Below are positions 37,738-46,797 of a stretch of DNA of 52,391 nucleotides, one piece after another. The translations under genes were made by a program, and so were the position numbers. Every line of letters begins with the position of its first letter. Positions within the stretch are counted from its first letter, which is position 1. Under the pieces are notes generated by a model. The model saw only the letters and a list, made by a program, of their open reading frames with translations. It did not search any database and had not been told where the DNA came from. Source of the DNA: Maricaulaceae bacterium (GTDB lineage Bacteria > Pseudomonadota > Alphaproteobacteria > Caulobacterales > Maricaulaceae); the NCBI GenBank assembly GCA_026126205.1, contig JAHCJP010000005.1, forward strand, positions 117,501 through 169,891, read 5' to 3'.

Positions 37738-38349
37738 ATGACCGCCAATCGTCTCGTTTTCGCTGCGCCGGCGGCGCTGCTGATCACGCTGTCGTTGTTT
37801 TTCGTCATGACGCGCATGATCCATGTCGATCTGCCGCCGACGATGACCGTGGCGGACCTGCCGCGGGTCGTGATCAATGAAGTCATTGACGAAACGCCCG
37901 CCTGCGGCCGTTCGTGCAGGGAACTCACCGTTCCGGACACCGTGACTCCGCCGCCACGCCCGGTCGCTATCGACCATGATCCTGCGACCAATCCCACGGC
38001 TGATCCGATTCCACCTTCTGAAATCCCGACGCTGGGGCCGGTTGACATCGGGCCGACCACAGTCACGTGGACGGTAGTGGATCGGGATATGCAGCCGATC
38101 ATTCGGGTCGAGCCGAATTACCCGCCGCGCTATCTCGAACGTGGTGTGGAGGGAAGTTGTCTCATGCAGTTCAGCGTCATGCCGGACGGTGTTCCCGCCA
38201 ACATCCGCGCGACTTGCAGTAACGTGGGTTTCGAAGCCGCTTCGCTGGCGGCGGTGGCGCGCTGGCGCTATCAGCCGCGCGTGGTCGGCGGCCATGCTGT
38301 GACCGTCACCGGCGTTGAGACAACCTTGGAATTCAGGTTGCGTAACTAG
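37738..38349 (+). CDS. tonB: TonB family energy transducer 2
   Basis: A 203-aa paralogue of the preceding gene: an N-terminal helix (~7-27), a linker with an extra Cys pair (ETPACGRSCREL ~55-65) and Pro-rich segment, and a C-terminal TonB domain (VEPNYPPRYLERGVEGSC, ARWRYQPRVVGGHAV). The domain Cys pair is conserved with copy 1, and a stretch around CGCTGGCGCTATCAGCCGCG is identical at DNA level in both, which supports duplication. GAAGAGGAGAC is a good ribosome-binding site. Codon use is somewhat less GC-biased than in its neighbours. Confidence 0.9.
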   Translation: MTANRLVFAAPAALLITLSLFFVMTRMIHVDLPPTMTVADLPRVVINEVIDETPACGRSCRELTVPDTVTPPPRPVAIDHDPATNPTADPIPPSEIPTLGPVDIGPTTVTWTVVDRDMQPIIRVEPNYPPRYLERGVEGSCLMQFSVMPDGVPANIRATCSNVGFEAASLAAVARWRYQPRVVGGHAVTVTGVETTLEFRLRN

Positions 38350-38415
38350 TTTGATCTTACCCGCGCCCCGGGCGCCGACCACCCCGCGCCCGGCGCGGAC
38401 AGGAGCGAAAGACCG

Positions 38416-39957
38416 ATGAAGATGACGTTCGCATCCGCCACTTTCCGGGCCGCCGCCGCGGCGGTGCTGGCCGGGTCGCTGGCCGCGTCGCTGGCGGCGC
38501 CGGCCGACGCCCAGCGCCAGTCGCAGGCGCAGCGCACCGCCGAGGAGGAGCGCCTTGCCGAACAGCGGGTGTTCTCCGCCCCTATCGGCGAAATCGTTCT
38601 CGCCGCCCAGACACAGCAGGAAGAAGATAACTGGGCCGGCTCCGTCACCACCCTGAACCGGGCGCTGGAACGGCCGAACATCAGCCCCTACGAGCGCTCC
38701 GTGGTGCTGCAGCTGCGCGGCCGCGCCCGCTACGAGATGGGCCAGGTGATGGCGGCGGTGCAGGACTGGCAGGACGCCATCGGAACCGGAATGCTGCTGA
38801 CGAACGAGATCGTCAATCTGCGCATCAATATCGGCCAGTTGCTGATCGTCGAAGGGCGCTATGACGAGGGCATCCGCAATATCCTGCAGGCGGTGGAGGC
38901 CGGCGGCCAGCTGACCGACCGCCTGGCCATGCTGCTGGCCCAGGCCTATGCCCAGGCCGACCGCTTCCAGGAAGGCCTGCGCTACGCCGAAATGGCCTAT
39001 GACATGGCCAGCCCGAAGGAGCGCCGCCATTTCAACCTCGTGCTGGCCTATTACCAGCGCCTGGAAATGTTGCCGCAACAGTTGCGCATCGTGCGCGAGA
39101 TGGTGGAGCGCTGGCCCAATGAGCGCCAGCTGTGGGCCTCCTACTCGTCGATTCTCGCCAACACCGACCGCGAGGCCGACGCCTTCGAGGCCAACAAGGT
39201 CATGTATCTGAACGGCCTGCTGACCGAGGGGCGGGAGCTGGTGCGCCTCGCGCAGTATTATAGCTTCTTCGAGTTTCCCTATCGCGGCGCCGTGATCATG
39301 GAGCGCGAGATGAACGCCGGCCGCATCGAGCGCACGCGCGATAACCTCAACGCGCTGGCCAATATGTGGCGTCAGGCGCGCGAATTCCGCCGCGCGCTGC
39401 CGATCTTGCGCCAGCTGGCCGAAGCCAGCGGTAGCGGCGACGACTGGGGGCGCGTGGCTGAGGCCCATTACCAGCTCAACCAGTTGCCCGAGGCCGAAGC
39501 CGCCTTCGTGCGGGCGCTGAACGCCGGCGGCCTGCGCCAGACCGGCGAAACCTGGGCGCTCCTAGGAACAGTGCGCTACGAGCGGCGTAATCGTCAGGGC
39601 GCGCTTGAAGCGTTTGCCCGTGCCCGGCAGTTTCCAAGTACTCAACGTTCGGCAAGTGGCTGGTACAATTTTATCCGTGCTGAGCTGGACGGTGAAGTGA
39701 ACCGCCGCATCCTGCGCGAGCAGGTGCGCCAGGACGAGTGCAGCTTCACCGTACAGGACGCCCGCGACACCGCCGTCATCACCGGCGATGTGGACGAAGA
39801 GGGCCGCGTGCGGATCACCATTCCGCAGAACTGCCGCGATCTTTACGACCCCTATGGCGTCGCCATTCCGGGCGCGGCCGAGGAGGCGACCCGCCGCGTC
39901 GCCGCCGCCGCCCGCGGCGCCCAGCAAGAGGATACGGGCGGGCAGCAGGAAGGCTGA
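38416..39957 (+). CDS. Exported tetratricopeptide repeat protein
   Basis: A 513-aa protein with a signal peptide (cleavage near APADAQ). From ~50 to ~420 it consists of TPR-like helical repeats (for example GSVTTLNRALERPNISPYER, GRVAEAHYQLNQLPEAEAAF). The C-terminus is a small beta domain with two Cys and an Ala/Arg/Gln tail. It is the last gene of the TonB operon and is followed by a terminator. A periplasmic TPR protein is a recurring partner of ExbB/DUF3450 clusters; it may scaffold the complex or hold receptors (inference). Confidence 0.88.
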   Translation: MKMTFASATFRAAAAAVLAGSLAASLAAPADAQRQSQAQRTAEEERLAEQRVFSAPIGEIVLAAQTQQEEDNWAGSVTTLNRALERPNISPYERSVVLQLRGRARYEMGQVMAAVQDWQDAIGTGMLLTNEIVNLRINIGQLLIVEGRYDEGIRNILQAVEAGGQLTDRLAMLLAQAYAQADRFQEGLRYAEMAYDMASPKERRHFNLVLAYYQRLEMLPQQLRIVREMVERWPNERQLWASYSSILANTDREADAFEANKVMYLNGLLTEGRELVRLAQYYSFFEFPYRGAVIMEREMNAGRIERTRDNLNALANMWRQAREFRRALPILRQLAEASGSGDDWGRVAEAHYQLNQLPEAEAAFVRALNAGGLRQTGETWALLGTVRYERRNRQGALEAFARARQFPSTQRSASGWYNFIRAELDGEVNRRILREQVRQDECSFTVQDARDTAVITGDVDEEGRVRITIPQNCRDLYDPYGVAIPGAAEEATRRVAAAARGAQQEDTGGQQEG

Positions 39958-39982
39958 TACGTACCTGCGCCGGCTGAACAGA

Positions 39983-40016
39983 AAACGCCCCGGTCTTGCG
40001 GCCGGGGCGTTTGTTT
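39983..40016 (+). terminator. Terminator of the ExbB/TonB operon
   Basis: AAACGCCCCGG and CCGGGGCGTTT form an 11-bp stem with an 8-nt loop, then TTGTTTG. It lies between convergent genes (TPR gene on +, ptrB on -). Confidence 0.85.
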
Positions 40017-40038
40017 GTAGGCAGATGGCCCGCGCTGT

Positions 40039-42318
40039 CTAAGGTTCTTCAGGCGAATCCGCGGCCTCGGCGTCGGCCAGGCCGACGGTCATCAGCGCGA
40101 AGGCGTAGTCATGGGCCAGTTCGCGCAGGGAGTCGAAGCGCCCTGACGCGCCGCCATGCCCCGCGCCCATATTGGTGCGCAGCAGCGTCAGCCCGCCATC
40201 GGTGCGCGTGGCGCGCAGGCGGGCGACCCATTTCGCCGGCTCCCAGTAGGTGACGCGCGGATCGGTCAGCCCCGCCGTGGCCAGCACGTGCGGATAGGCG
40301 TGGGCGCCGATATTGTCGTAGGGGCTGTAGGAGGCGATGTAGTCATAGGCCGCCTCGTCGGTCAGCGGGTTGCCCCATTCCGGCCATTCCGGCGGCGTCA
40401 GCGGCAGGCTGGCGTCGCTGATGGTGTTCAGAACGTCCACGAACGGCACCGCGCCGATGGCGCCGCCGAACAGGTCCGGCGCCATGTTGATCGCCGCGCC
40501 GACCAGCAGGCCGCCCGCCGATCCGCCATGCGCCACGATACGCCCGCGCGAGGTGAAGCCGCCGCGCACCAGCGCCTCCCCGGCCGAGATGAAATCGCGG
40601 AAGGTGTTGATCTTGCGGTCCAGCTTGCCGTCCAGATACCAGCCATAGCCCCGCTCCATGCCGCCGCGGATATGGGCGATGGCGTAGACCATGCCGCGGT
40701 CGACCAGCGACAGGCGGGTGACCGAGAAGCTGGCCGGCATGGAATAACCGTAGCTGCCATAGCCGTAGAGCAGCAGCGGCGCCGAGCCGTCCAGCGGCGT
40801 GCCGGCGCGGTAGAGAATGGTCACCGGCACTTCCTGGCCGTCATGGGCGGCAGCCATGATGCGGCGCACCACATAATCGTCCGGGTTGTGGCCGCTGGGC
40901 ACTTCCTGGCGCTTGCGCAACACGCGCTCGCGCGTGCGCATGTCATAGTCATAGACCTCCTGCGGCGTGGTCGGCGATTGATAGGTGAAGCGCAGGGCGT
41001 CGGTCTCGAACTCGAAGCCCGGCTGCATGCCCAGCGCGTAGGCCTCCTCCTCGAAGGCGATGGAATGCTCTTCGCCGGTGGCGTACTCGCGCACCACGAT
41101 GCGCGGCAGGGCGTTTTCGGTCTCCATGCGCACCAGCCAGTCGCGGAAACCGGCGATGGAGGTGATCAGGATGCCCGGGCGGTGGGGAACCACGTCGGTC
41201 CAGTTCTCACGGCCGGGCGCGTCCAGCGGCGCGGACACGATCTTGAAATCCACCGCGCCGCCGGCGTTGGTGCGAAAATAGAACCGGTCCGTCGCCTCGA
41301 CGAGGTAATACTCGGTGTCCGGCGCCCGCGCCGCGATCAGCACCGCATCGCTTTCAGGCGCGCTGGCGTCGATCAGGCGCAGCTCGTTCGAGGTGTGGCC
41401 GCCGGCCTGGATGACGATATAGCCGTCGCCGCTGGACTTGCCGACGCCGACGAAAAAGCCGTCATCGGCCTCCTCGTAGATCAGGGTTCCTTCCGTCTCG
41501 CCGATGCGCTGGCGGTAGACGCGTTTCGAGCGTCCGTTGGCGTCGCGCCAAACCCAGAACAGGGTGGCGGAGTCGTTCGCCCAGACGAAATTGCCCGTGG
41601 CTTCATCGGTCAGTGTGGCGACCGTTTCGCCGGTGGCGAGGTCGCGAATGCGGATCTCGTAGTATTCCGATCCGCGAACGTCGACGGCGTAGGCGAGATA
41701 GCGGTGATCGGGGCTGTGGCCGACATTGCCGAAATCGAGATAGGCCACGCCCTCGGCCTCGGCGTCGCCGTCCAGCATGATCTGCTCTTCCCCGGCCGGT
41801 TCGCGGGTGTCGGGATCGACGCCGCGGCGGGCGTAGATCGGATACTGGCCGCCCTCGCGATAGCGCGTGTAGTAGGCGAAAGCGCCGTCGGGCGCGGGGA
41901 CGGTGGAGTCGTCTTCCTTGATGCGGCCGCGCATCTCCAGGAAAAGGCGTTCCTGCAGGTCTTCCGTGGGCGCCATCACCGCCTGCACATAGGCGTTCTC
42001 GGCCTCCAGGTGCGCGCGGATGTCGGCCTGCAGCACCGACGGGTTGCGCATCACCTCCTGCCAGTTGTCATCCCGCAGCCAAGCGTATTCGTCGACGCGC
42101 GTGCGGCCCAGCTGCTCGATGGTCACCGGCCGCTGTTCGGCCACAGGCGCCTCGATCGCCGTCGCGCGCTGCACCAGCCGGCTCTCGATCGGTCCGGCCT
42201 CGTTCGCGGCGGCTTCGGCTGCGGGGCTTTGTGTCATGGCGGGCTCCTGGTTGCAGGCGGCGGCGCCCAGCGCGATCGCAGCGGTCGCGCACAGCAAGGC
42301 GGCTCTGGAAAAGGTCAT
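40039..42318 (-). CDS. ptrB: Oligopeptidase B (S9A serine peptidase), exported
   Basis: 759 aa, about 70 longer than cytosolic oligopeptidase B because of an N-terminal signal with a possible lipobox (GAAAC, Cys ~22) and a linker. YAWLRDDNWQEV and HLEAENAYVQAVM open the beta-propeller domain. In the hydrolase domain, HGGSAGGLLVGAAIN carries the catalytic Ser, TAGLTDPRVTYWEPAKW the Asp and GAGHGGASGRF the His. It cleaves after basic residues in short peptides. The signal suggests periplasmic or lipid-anchored action, unlike the E. coli enzyme. Confidence 0.93.
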   Translation of the reverse strand: MTFSRAALLCATAAIALGAAACNQEPAMTQSPAAEAAANEAGPIESRLVQRATAIEAPVAEQRPVTIEQLGRTRVDEYAWLRDDNWQEVMRNPSVLQADIRAHLEAENAYVQAVMAPTEDLQERLFLEMRGRIKEDDSTVPAPDGAFAYYTRYREGGQYPIYARRGVDPDTREPAGEEQIMLDGDAEAEGVAYLDFGNVGHSPDHRYLAYAVDVRGSEYYEIRIRDLATGETVATLTDEATGNFVWANDSATLFWVWRDANGRSKRVYRQRIGETEGTLIYEEADDGFFVGVGKSSGDGYIVIQAGGHTSNELRLIDASAPESDAVLIAARAPDTEYYLVEATDRFYFRTNAGGAVDFKIVSAPLDAPGRENWTDVVPHRPGILITSIAGFRDWLVRMETENALPRIVVREYATGEEHSIAFEEEAYALGMQPGFEFETDALRFTYQSPTTPQEVYDYDMRTRERVLRKRQEVPSGHNPDDYVVRRIMAAAHDGQEVPVTILYRAGTPLDGSAPLLLYGYGSYGYSMPASFSVTRLSLVDRGMVYAIAHIRGGMERGYGWYLDGKLDRKINTFRDFISAGEALVRGGFTSRGRIVAHGGSAGGLLVGAAINMAPDLFGGAIGAVPFVDVLNTISDASLPLTPPEWPEWGNPLTDEAAYDYIASYSPYDNIGAHAYPHVLATAGLTDPRVTYWEPAKWVARLRATRTDGGLTLLRTNMGAGHGGASGRFDSLRELAHDYAFALMTVGLADAEAADSPEEP

Positions 42319-42345
42319 GCGGATGCTCCTGGGGGTGAATGGGGC

Positions 42346-42753
42346 TCAGTCCTGTTCGTCCGCGGGGCGGAAGTCCAGGACCGCGCCGTTGATGCAGTAT
42401 CGCAGCCCGGTCGGCGGCGGGCCATCCTCGAACACATGGCCCAGATGCGCCTTGCAGGACGCGCAATGCACCTCGATGCGCGGCGACAGCAGCTTGTAAT
42501 CGGTCTTGCGGCCCAGCGCGGTTTCCGAAGCGGGCCGGAAGAAGGACGGCCAGCCGGAACCGCTGTCATATTTCGCCGCCGCGTCGAACAGCGCAGCGCC
42601 GCATACCGCGCAGGCGTAGCGGCCGGCGCGTTTCTCGGCGTTCAACGGGTGCGAAAAGGGCGGCTCGGTCGCCTCGCCGAACGCGATGCGCCGCACCTCG
42701 GGCGCAGCCGCCGCCTTGCGGCGCTCGATCTCTTCAGGCGTGGGTGTGGACAT
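42346..42753 (-). CDS. msrB: Peptide-methionine (R)-S-oxide reductase
   Basis: A 135-aa repair enzyme for oxidised methionine. It has the two zinc-binding CxxC pairs (CAVCGAALF and CASCKAHLGH), the SGSGWPSFF substrate block and the catalytic Cys in RYCINGAVLDF. ATG 42753 (MSTPTPEEIERR) is chosen; the open frame upstream is ignored. It lies 27 bp upstream of ptrB on the same strand, probably co-transcribed. Confidence 0.96.
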   Translation of the reverse strand: MSTPTPEEIERRKAAAAPEVRRIAFGEATEPPFSHPLNAEKRAGRYACAVCGAALFDAAAKYDSGSGWPSFFRPASETALGRKTDYKLLSPRIEVHCASCKAHLGHVFEDGPPPTGLRYCINGAVLDFRPADEQD

Positions 42754-42852
42754 GACTCGGCTCGCAGGCCGCAAACATGCGCCCTCGCAGCCGGGCAGGC
42801 AAGACCGCGGCGCCGCCACGCTTCATTAACGCCCGCACGGCGATGATGGGGC

Positions 42853-43959
42853 ATGGCCGACGCCTTCGCCTACGATACGCCGCCGACGGACGCCGCCAGC
42901 GCGCCTGCGCCGCGCAGCGCGCGCGAGGTGTTGGCCCGCCGCCTCGCCGATATTGTCTGCCTGCCGTCCAGCCGCCTGACGCCGCAGGAACGGTGGATCG
43001 TTGGCGACCTGCTGATGGACATCATGCAGCACAGCGACACGCGTCTGCGCGCCCGCTGCGCCGAGCGGCTGGCCGACATCAGCGAGGCGCCGGCGCCGTT
43101 GCTGCGGCTGCTGGCGTCGGACACGTTCGAAGTCGCCCGGCCGGTCCTGGAGCGCAGCAAGTCGCTGTCGGACTTCGACATGATGGACATCGCCCGTAAT
43201 GGCGAGATCCACCACCGGCTGGCGATGGCGGCGCGCGACGCCATCTCGCAAACCCTGACCGCCGCCCTGGCGTCGATGAGCGAGCCGCCGGTGATGCTGG
43301 CGCTGCTGAAAAACCCGGGCGCGGATTTCGCGCCGCCGACGCTGGATCACATCGTCTCGGCGGCCAAGGACGAGGCGTCGCTGCTGCCGCTGCTGATCCG
43401 GAGGCCGGAGCTGCGTCCCGCCCAGGCCCTGCGCCTGTTCTGGTGGTGTCCGCACAAGGAGCGCCGCCTGATCCTGGACCGGTTCGGCGTCGAGCGGCAG
43501 ATCCTGATCGAGGCGGCCGCCGACATTTTCGCCATGGCGGCCCGCGAGGGATGGTCCGACCCGCTGGTCACCCGCGTGCTGCGATATGTCGACCGCCGGC
43601 AACGGGACCGGCAGGCGGCGGCGGAAAGCCCCTACGGGTCGCTGGAGGGCGTGGCGTCGGCGATTTCGCGCGACGGCGCGTCATCGGAGTTGATCGAGGC
43701 GGTCGCTCAACTGTCCGCCGTGGCCCGGCCGCTGATCGAACGCATGTTCGACGATCTCGGCGGAGAGCCGCTGGCGGTGCTGTGCAAGGCCACGGGACTC
43801 GACCGGCAGAACCTCGATGCTTTCTGGAATGGGCTCGGACGCACGGCGAACGAGCCCGCCTACGTCCAGATGACGGCGGTTTACGACATGCTGTCGGTGG
43901 AAAAGGCGCAGACGATCCTGCGCTACTGGAACTGGACCGCGTCCGGCATGCGCCGCTGA
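42853..43959 (+). CDS. DUF2336 protein
   Basis: A 368-aa all-helical protein with HEAT-like repeats, of the DUF2336 family, which is largely confined to alphaproteobacteria. Recognisable are the N-terminal RRLADIVCLPSSRLTPQERW, then DTFEVARPVLERSKSLSDFD and the C-terminal LCKATGLDRQNLDAFWNGLG. No catalytic motif and no signal peptide, so it is cytoplasmic and possibly regulatory. Divergent from msrB across 99 bp. Confidence 0.9.
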   Translation: MADAFAYDTPPTDAASAPAPRSAREVLARRLADIVCLPSSRLTPQERWIVGDLLMDIMQHSDTRLRARCAERLADISEAPAPLLRLLASDTFEVARPVLERSKSLSDFDMMDIARNGEIHHRLAMAARDAISQTLTAALASMSEPPVMLALLKNPGADFAPPTLDHIVSAAKDEASLLPLLIRRPELRPAQALRLFWWCPHKERRLILDRFGVERQILIEAAADIFAMAAREGWSDPLVTRVLRYVDRRQRDRQAAAESPYGSLEGVASAISRDGASSELIEAVAQLSAVARPLIERMFDDLGGEPLAVLCKATGLDRQNLDAFWNGLGRTANEPAYVQMTAVYDMLSVEKAQTILRYWNWTASGMRR

Positions 43960-44115
43960 GCAGATATCTTTGAGTCTCCGAAGGGAATCGTTTAGCCCGT
44001 ACGGGGGACTTCCGCGCGGCCGAAAAACGGCAGCACCGCATCTGGTCAAGGCGTGCCTCGGCGTCTAAAACGCGCCTCGCCTGACCGTATGACTTAGGCG
44101 ATCTGGGGAGGCGGC

Positions 44116-44604
44116 ATGCTCTACGGAGCGGGGCTCGGCGTCGTTCTGGCGATCCTTTGGATCACCCTGTCCGGCTATCTGGACAAGCCCCTGCTGTTAT
44201 GGCTGGGCGCCGGCAGCGTGGCGTTCGCCGTATTCCTGACCGTGCGAATGCGTATTCTTGACCGTGAAACCGTCCCGTACGCACGGCTTCCCCGCCTGCT
44301 GTTCTATTACGTCTGGCTGGGCGGGCAGATTTTCGCCGCCAATGTCGCGGTGTTGCGCGCCATGCTTCGCCCGTCCATCGACATCACCCCGCGCCTGACG
44401 CGCGTTCCGGCCGGCCAGCGCACGGAGCTGGGCCGTACTGTGTTCGCCAACTCCATCACCCTGACGCCGGGGACGGTGACGGTGGAGGTGGAGGAAGACG
44501 GCTTCCTTGTGCACGGCCTGAACGAGGATTTCATTGCGCCGGAAGGCTTCCGGGTGATGGGAGAACAGGCCGCCGCGGCTTCGGACGGGGGCGCGCGCAA
44601 ATGA
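44116..44604 (+). CDS. mnhE: Mrp/Mnh antiporter subunit E
   Basis: A 162-aa protein with two N-terminal membrane helices (~5-23, ~28-46) and a third near ~68-85, then a cytoplasmic domain. PRLLFYYVWLGGQIFAANVA and FANSITLTPGTVTVEVEEDG are the MrpE signatures. GGGGAGGCGGC precedes ATG 44116. First gene of a ten-gene cluster; its ATGA overlap with mnhF begins a chain of coupled genes. Confidence 0.94.
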   Translation: MLYGAGLGVVLAILWITLSGYLDKPLLLWLGAGSVAFAVFLTVRMRILDRETVPYARLPRLLFYYVWLGGQIFAANVAVLRAMLRPSIDITPRLTRVPAGQRTELGRTVFANSITLTPGTVTVEVEEDGFLVHGLNEDFIAPEGFRVMGEQAAAASDGGARK

Positions 44605-44924
44605 TTATGCTGTGGATCAATATGGCGGTGGCGCTGGCCGTGGCGGTGGCGATGGCGTTGATGCTGTCGCGGCTGTTCGCCGGGCCGACGCTTTATGACC
44701 GGGTTCTGGCCACCAACTCCTTCGGCACCAAGACCATCCTGTTGCTGTTGGTCTATGGCGTTCTCACCGGCGAATCGGCGGTGACCGACATCGCCCTGCT
44801 GTATGCGCTGATCAATTTCGTCGCCACCATCGCGATTCTGAAATTCTTCCGTTACCGCTCACTCGAGATTGCGCTGGCGCAGATGTCGCTGCGCCGGGCC
44901 ATCGGCGGCGGGGACGACGAATGA
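44601..44924 (+). CDS. mnhF: Mrp/Mnh antiporter subunit F
   Basis: A 107-aa protein with three membrane helices. RLFAGPTLYDRVLATNSFGT (~25-44) is the conserved MrpF block. The last residues are acidic (GGGDDE). Four-base overlaps on both sides (ATGA). MrpF lies within the membrane core of the antiporter. Confidence 0.95.
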   Translation: MIMLWINMAVALAVAVAMALMLSRLFAGPTLYDRVLATNSFGTKTILLLLVYGVLTGESAVTDIALLYALINFVATIAILKFFRYRSLEIALAQMSLRRAIGGGDDE

Positions 44925-45379
44925 CCCCGGATGCGCTCCTCTCCCTCGCGCTGAATGCCGTCAGCGTCGCGCTGCTGGCCGCCGGCGTGGTGTTCGTGCT
45001 GGCCGGGGCGATCGGCGTGTTGCGCCTGCCGGATTTCTACACCCGACTGCACGCGGCGGGCGTCACCGACACGCTGGGGGCGGAGCTGATCGTGATCGGG
45101 CTGATGTTCCAGACCGGCTGGTCGCTGGCGACGGCGAAACTGGCGCTGGCCGGTTTCCTGATTTTCCTGACCAGCCCGACGGCGACCCACGCCGTGGCCA
45201 ACGCCGCGCATCGCGCCGGGCTGAAGCCGCTGCTGTCCCGCCACCAGCCGGCGCATCCGCGCCTCCGCGCCGAACTGGAGGCCGCGAAAAAGAGCGAGGC
45301 TGAAAACACCATCGAGGCCATCGAGACGGCCGACAAGGCCGGCAAGCCGGTCCGCACAGGCAAGGGGCGCGCGTCATGA
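44921..45379 (+). CDS. mnhG: Mrp/Mnh antiporter subunit G
   Basis: A 152-aa protein: three membrane helices in the first ~100 residues with GVLRLPDFYTRLHAAGVTDT and FLTSPTATHAVANAAH as MrpG signatures. A charged 40-residue tail (EAAKKSEAENTIEAIETADK) extends beyond the usual ~110 aa. Coupled by four-base overlaps to its neighbours. Confidence 0.94.
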   Translation: MTPDALLSLALNAVSVALLAAGVVFVLAGAIGVLRLPDFYTRLHAAGVTDTLGAELIVIGLMFQTGWSLATAKLALAGFLIFLTSPTATHAVANAAHRAGLKPLLSRHQPAHPRLRAELEAAKKSEAENTIEAIETADKAGKPVRTGKGRAS

Positions 45380-45957
45380 TCGACATGATCGTCACCGACC
45401 CGACGCTGCTGATCGAATACACGCTGATGGCGATGCTGCTGGCCGTGGGCGTGGCCATCGTCCGTCTGCGCGATTTGTTCGCGGTGGTGATGCTGCTGGG
45501 GGTGTACAGCCTGCTGTCGGCAGCCTGGTTCGTATCGCTGGACGCGCTCGATGTCGGCTTCACCGAGGCCGCGGTGGGCGCCGGCATCTCCACCCTGCTG
45601 CTGCTGGCGGCGATGTTGCTGACCGCGCGTTCGGCCGAGCCAGTGAGCGCCATCCGCCACTGGTCGGCCTTCGCGGTGGCGCTGGCGGGCGGGGCGGCGC
45701 TGTTCTACGCCATCGGCGACATGCCGGCTTTCGGCGATCCGGACGCACCGGCCAACGCCTATGTCGGCTTGCAGTATCTGGAGCGCACCCAGGCCGATAT
45801 CGGCGTGCCGAACGTGGTCACTGCGGTGCTGGCCAGCTACCGGGGTTTCGACACGCTGGGAGAGGTGGTGGTGATTTTCGCCGCCGGGCTTGGCGTGATG
45901 CTGCTGCTGGGCATGGGCGGGCGCAAGCCGCGCAAGGACGGGGAGGGTGAAGAATGA
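45376..45957 (+). CDS. DUF4040/MrpA C-terminal-like subunit
   Basis: A 193-aa protein with about six membrane helices. The N-terminal half (MAMLLAVGVAIVRLRDLFAV, ALDVGFTEAAVGAGISTLLL) is the DUF4040 domain found in the C-terminal part of MrpA and in MbhD of archaeal hydrogenases. The second half, with GVPNVVTAVLASYRGFDTLG, matches the MbhE/MrpB N-terminal segment. It is therefore a detached MrpA C-terminal region. It sits between G and B, exactly where MbhD/MbhE sit in the MBH operon. Confidence 0.88.
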   Translation: MIDMIVTDPTLLIEYTLMAMLLAVGVAIVRLRDLFAVVMLLGVYSLLSAAWFVSLDALDVGFTEAAVGAGISTLLLLAAMLLTARSAEPVSAIRHWSAFAVALAGGAALFYAIGDMPAFGDPDAPANAYVGLQYLERTQADIGVPNVVTAVLASYRGFDTLGEVVVIFAAGLGVMLLLGMGGRKPRKDGEGEE

Positions 45958-46397
45958 ACCCCCATATGGTTCTGCGCGTCGTCTCGAAACTGCTGATCCC
46001 GATCATCATCGTCTTCGGGCTGTATGTGCATTTCCATGGCGACTACAGCCCGGGAGGCGGCTTCCAGGCCGGGGTCCTGGTCGCCGTCGGCGTGATGCTC
46101 TACGCGCTGATTTACGGCGTGGAAGAAGCGCGCCGCGCCGTGCCGCCCTGGACGGTTCGCGCCGGGGCGGCGCTGGGGGTGCTGGTCTTCGCCGGCGTCG
46201 GCGTCGCCAGCTGGATCCTTGGCGGGAATTATCTCGAATACGAAGTGCTGCACCCGGACACCGCCTACAAGGCGGGCCAGCACCTGGGCATCATCCTGGT
46301 GGAGATCGGCGTTCTGCTGACCGTGTTCAGCGTGATCCTGGCCATTTTCTACGCCTTCGCCGGCCGTGCGCCCGACATTCCCGACGAAGAGTGGTGA
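45954..46397 (+). CDS. mnhB: Mrp/Mnh antiporter subunit B
   Basis: A 147-aa protein with four membrane helices. HFHGDYSPGGGFQAGVLVAV (~26-45) is the invariant MrpB motif, and KAGQHLGIILVEIGVLLTVF the second. ATG overlaps the previous stop by four bases; the next gene starts one base after the stop. Confidence 0.95.
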   Translation: MNPHMVLRVVSKLLIPIIIVFGLYVHFHGDYSPGGGFQAGVLVAVGVMLYALIYGVEEARRAVPPWTVRAGAALGVLVFAGVGVASWILGGNYLEYEVLHPDTAYKAGQHLGIILVEIGVLLTVFSVILAIFYAFAGRAPDIPDEEW

Positions 46398-46398
46398 G

Positions 46399-46797
46399 AT
46401 GGTCGAGCTGATCGCGGAACGCTTCGCCTACGGCGTCATCATCATCCTGATGATGACCGGCCTTTACGCCGTGGTGGCCAGCGCCAATCTGGTCAAGCGC
46501 ATGGTGGGGCTGGGCCTGTTCCAGACCTCGGTGTTCCTGCTGTACATCACCATCAGCAAGGTGCTGGGCGGCGCGCCGCCGATTCTGGAGTATCCGTTCC
46601 CGGCCACGCCGGACGAGACCGTCTATTCCAACCCGTTGCCGCACGTGCTGATTCTCACCGCGATTGTCGTCGGCGTGGCGACGCTGGCCGTCGGCCTGGC
46701 GCTGGTGGTGCGCATCCGCGAGGCCTACGGCACCATTGAGGACGGGGCGATCAACGAGGCGGACTACGCCCTCGACACCGAGAGGGCCGGCCGGTGA
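46399..46797 (+). CDS. mnhC: Mrp/Mnh antiporter subunit C (NuoK-like)
   Basis: A 132-aa protein of three membrane helices, homologous to NuoK of complex I. GLYAVVASANLVKRMVGLGL (~21-40) and DPLPH-like SNPLPHVLILTAIVVGVATL are the family motifs. ATG 46399 is chosen because it follows the mnhB stop directly; the frame is open further upstream inside mnhB. GTGA overlap with the next gene. Confidence 0.94.
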   Translation: MVELIAERFAYGVIIILMMTGLYAVVASANLVKRMVGLGLFQTSVFLLYITISKVLGGAPPILEYPFPATPDETVYSNPLPHVLILTAIVVGVATLAVGLALVVRIREAYGTIEDGAINEADYALDTERAGR

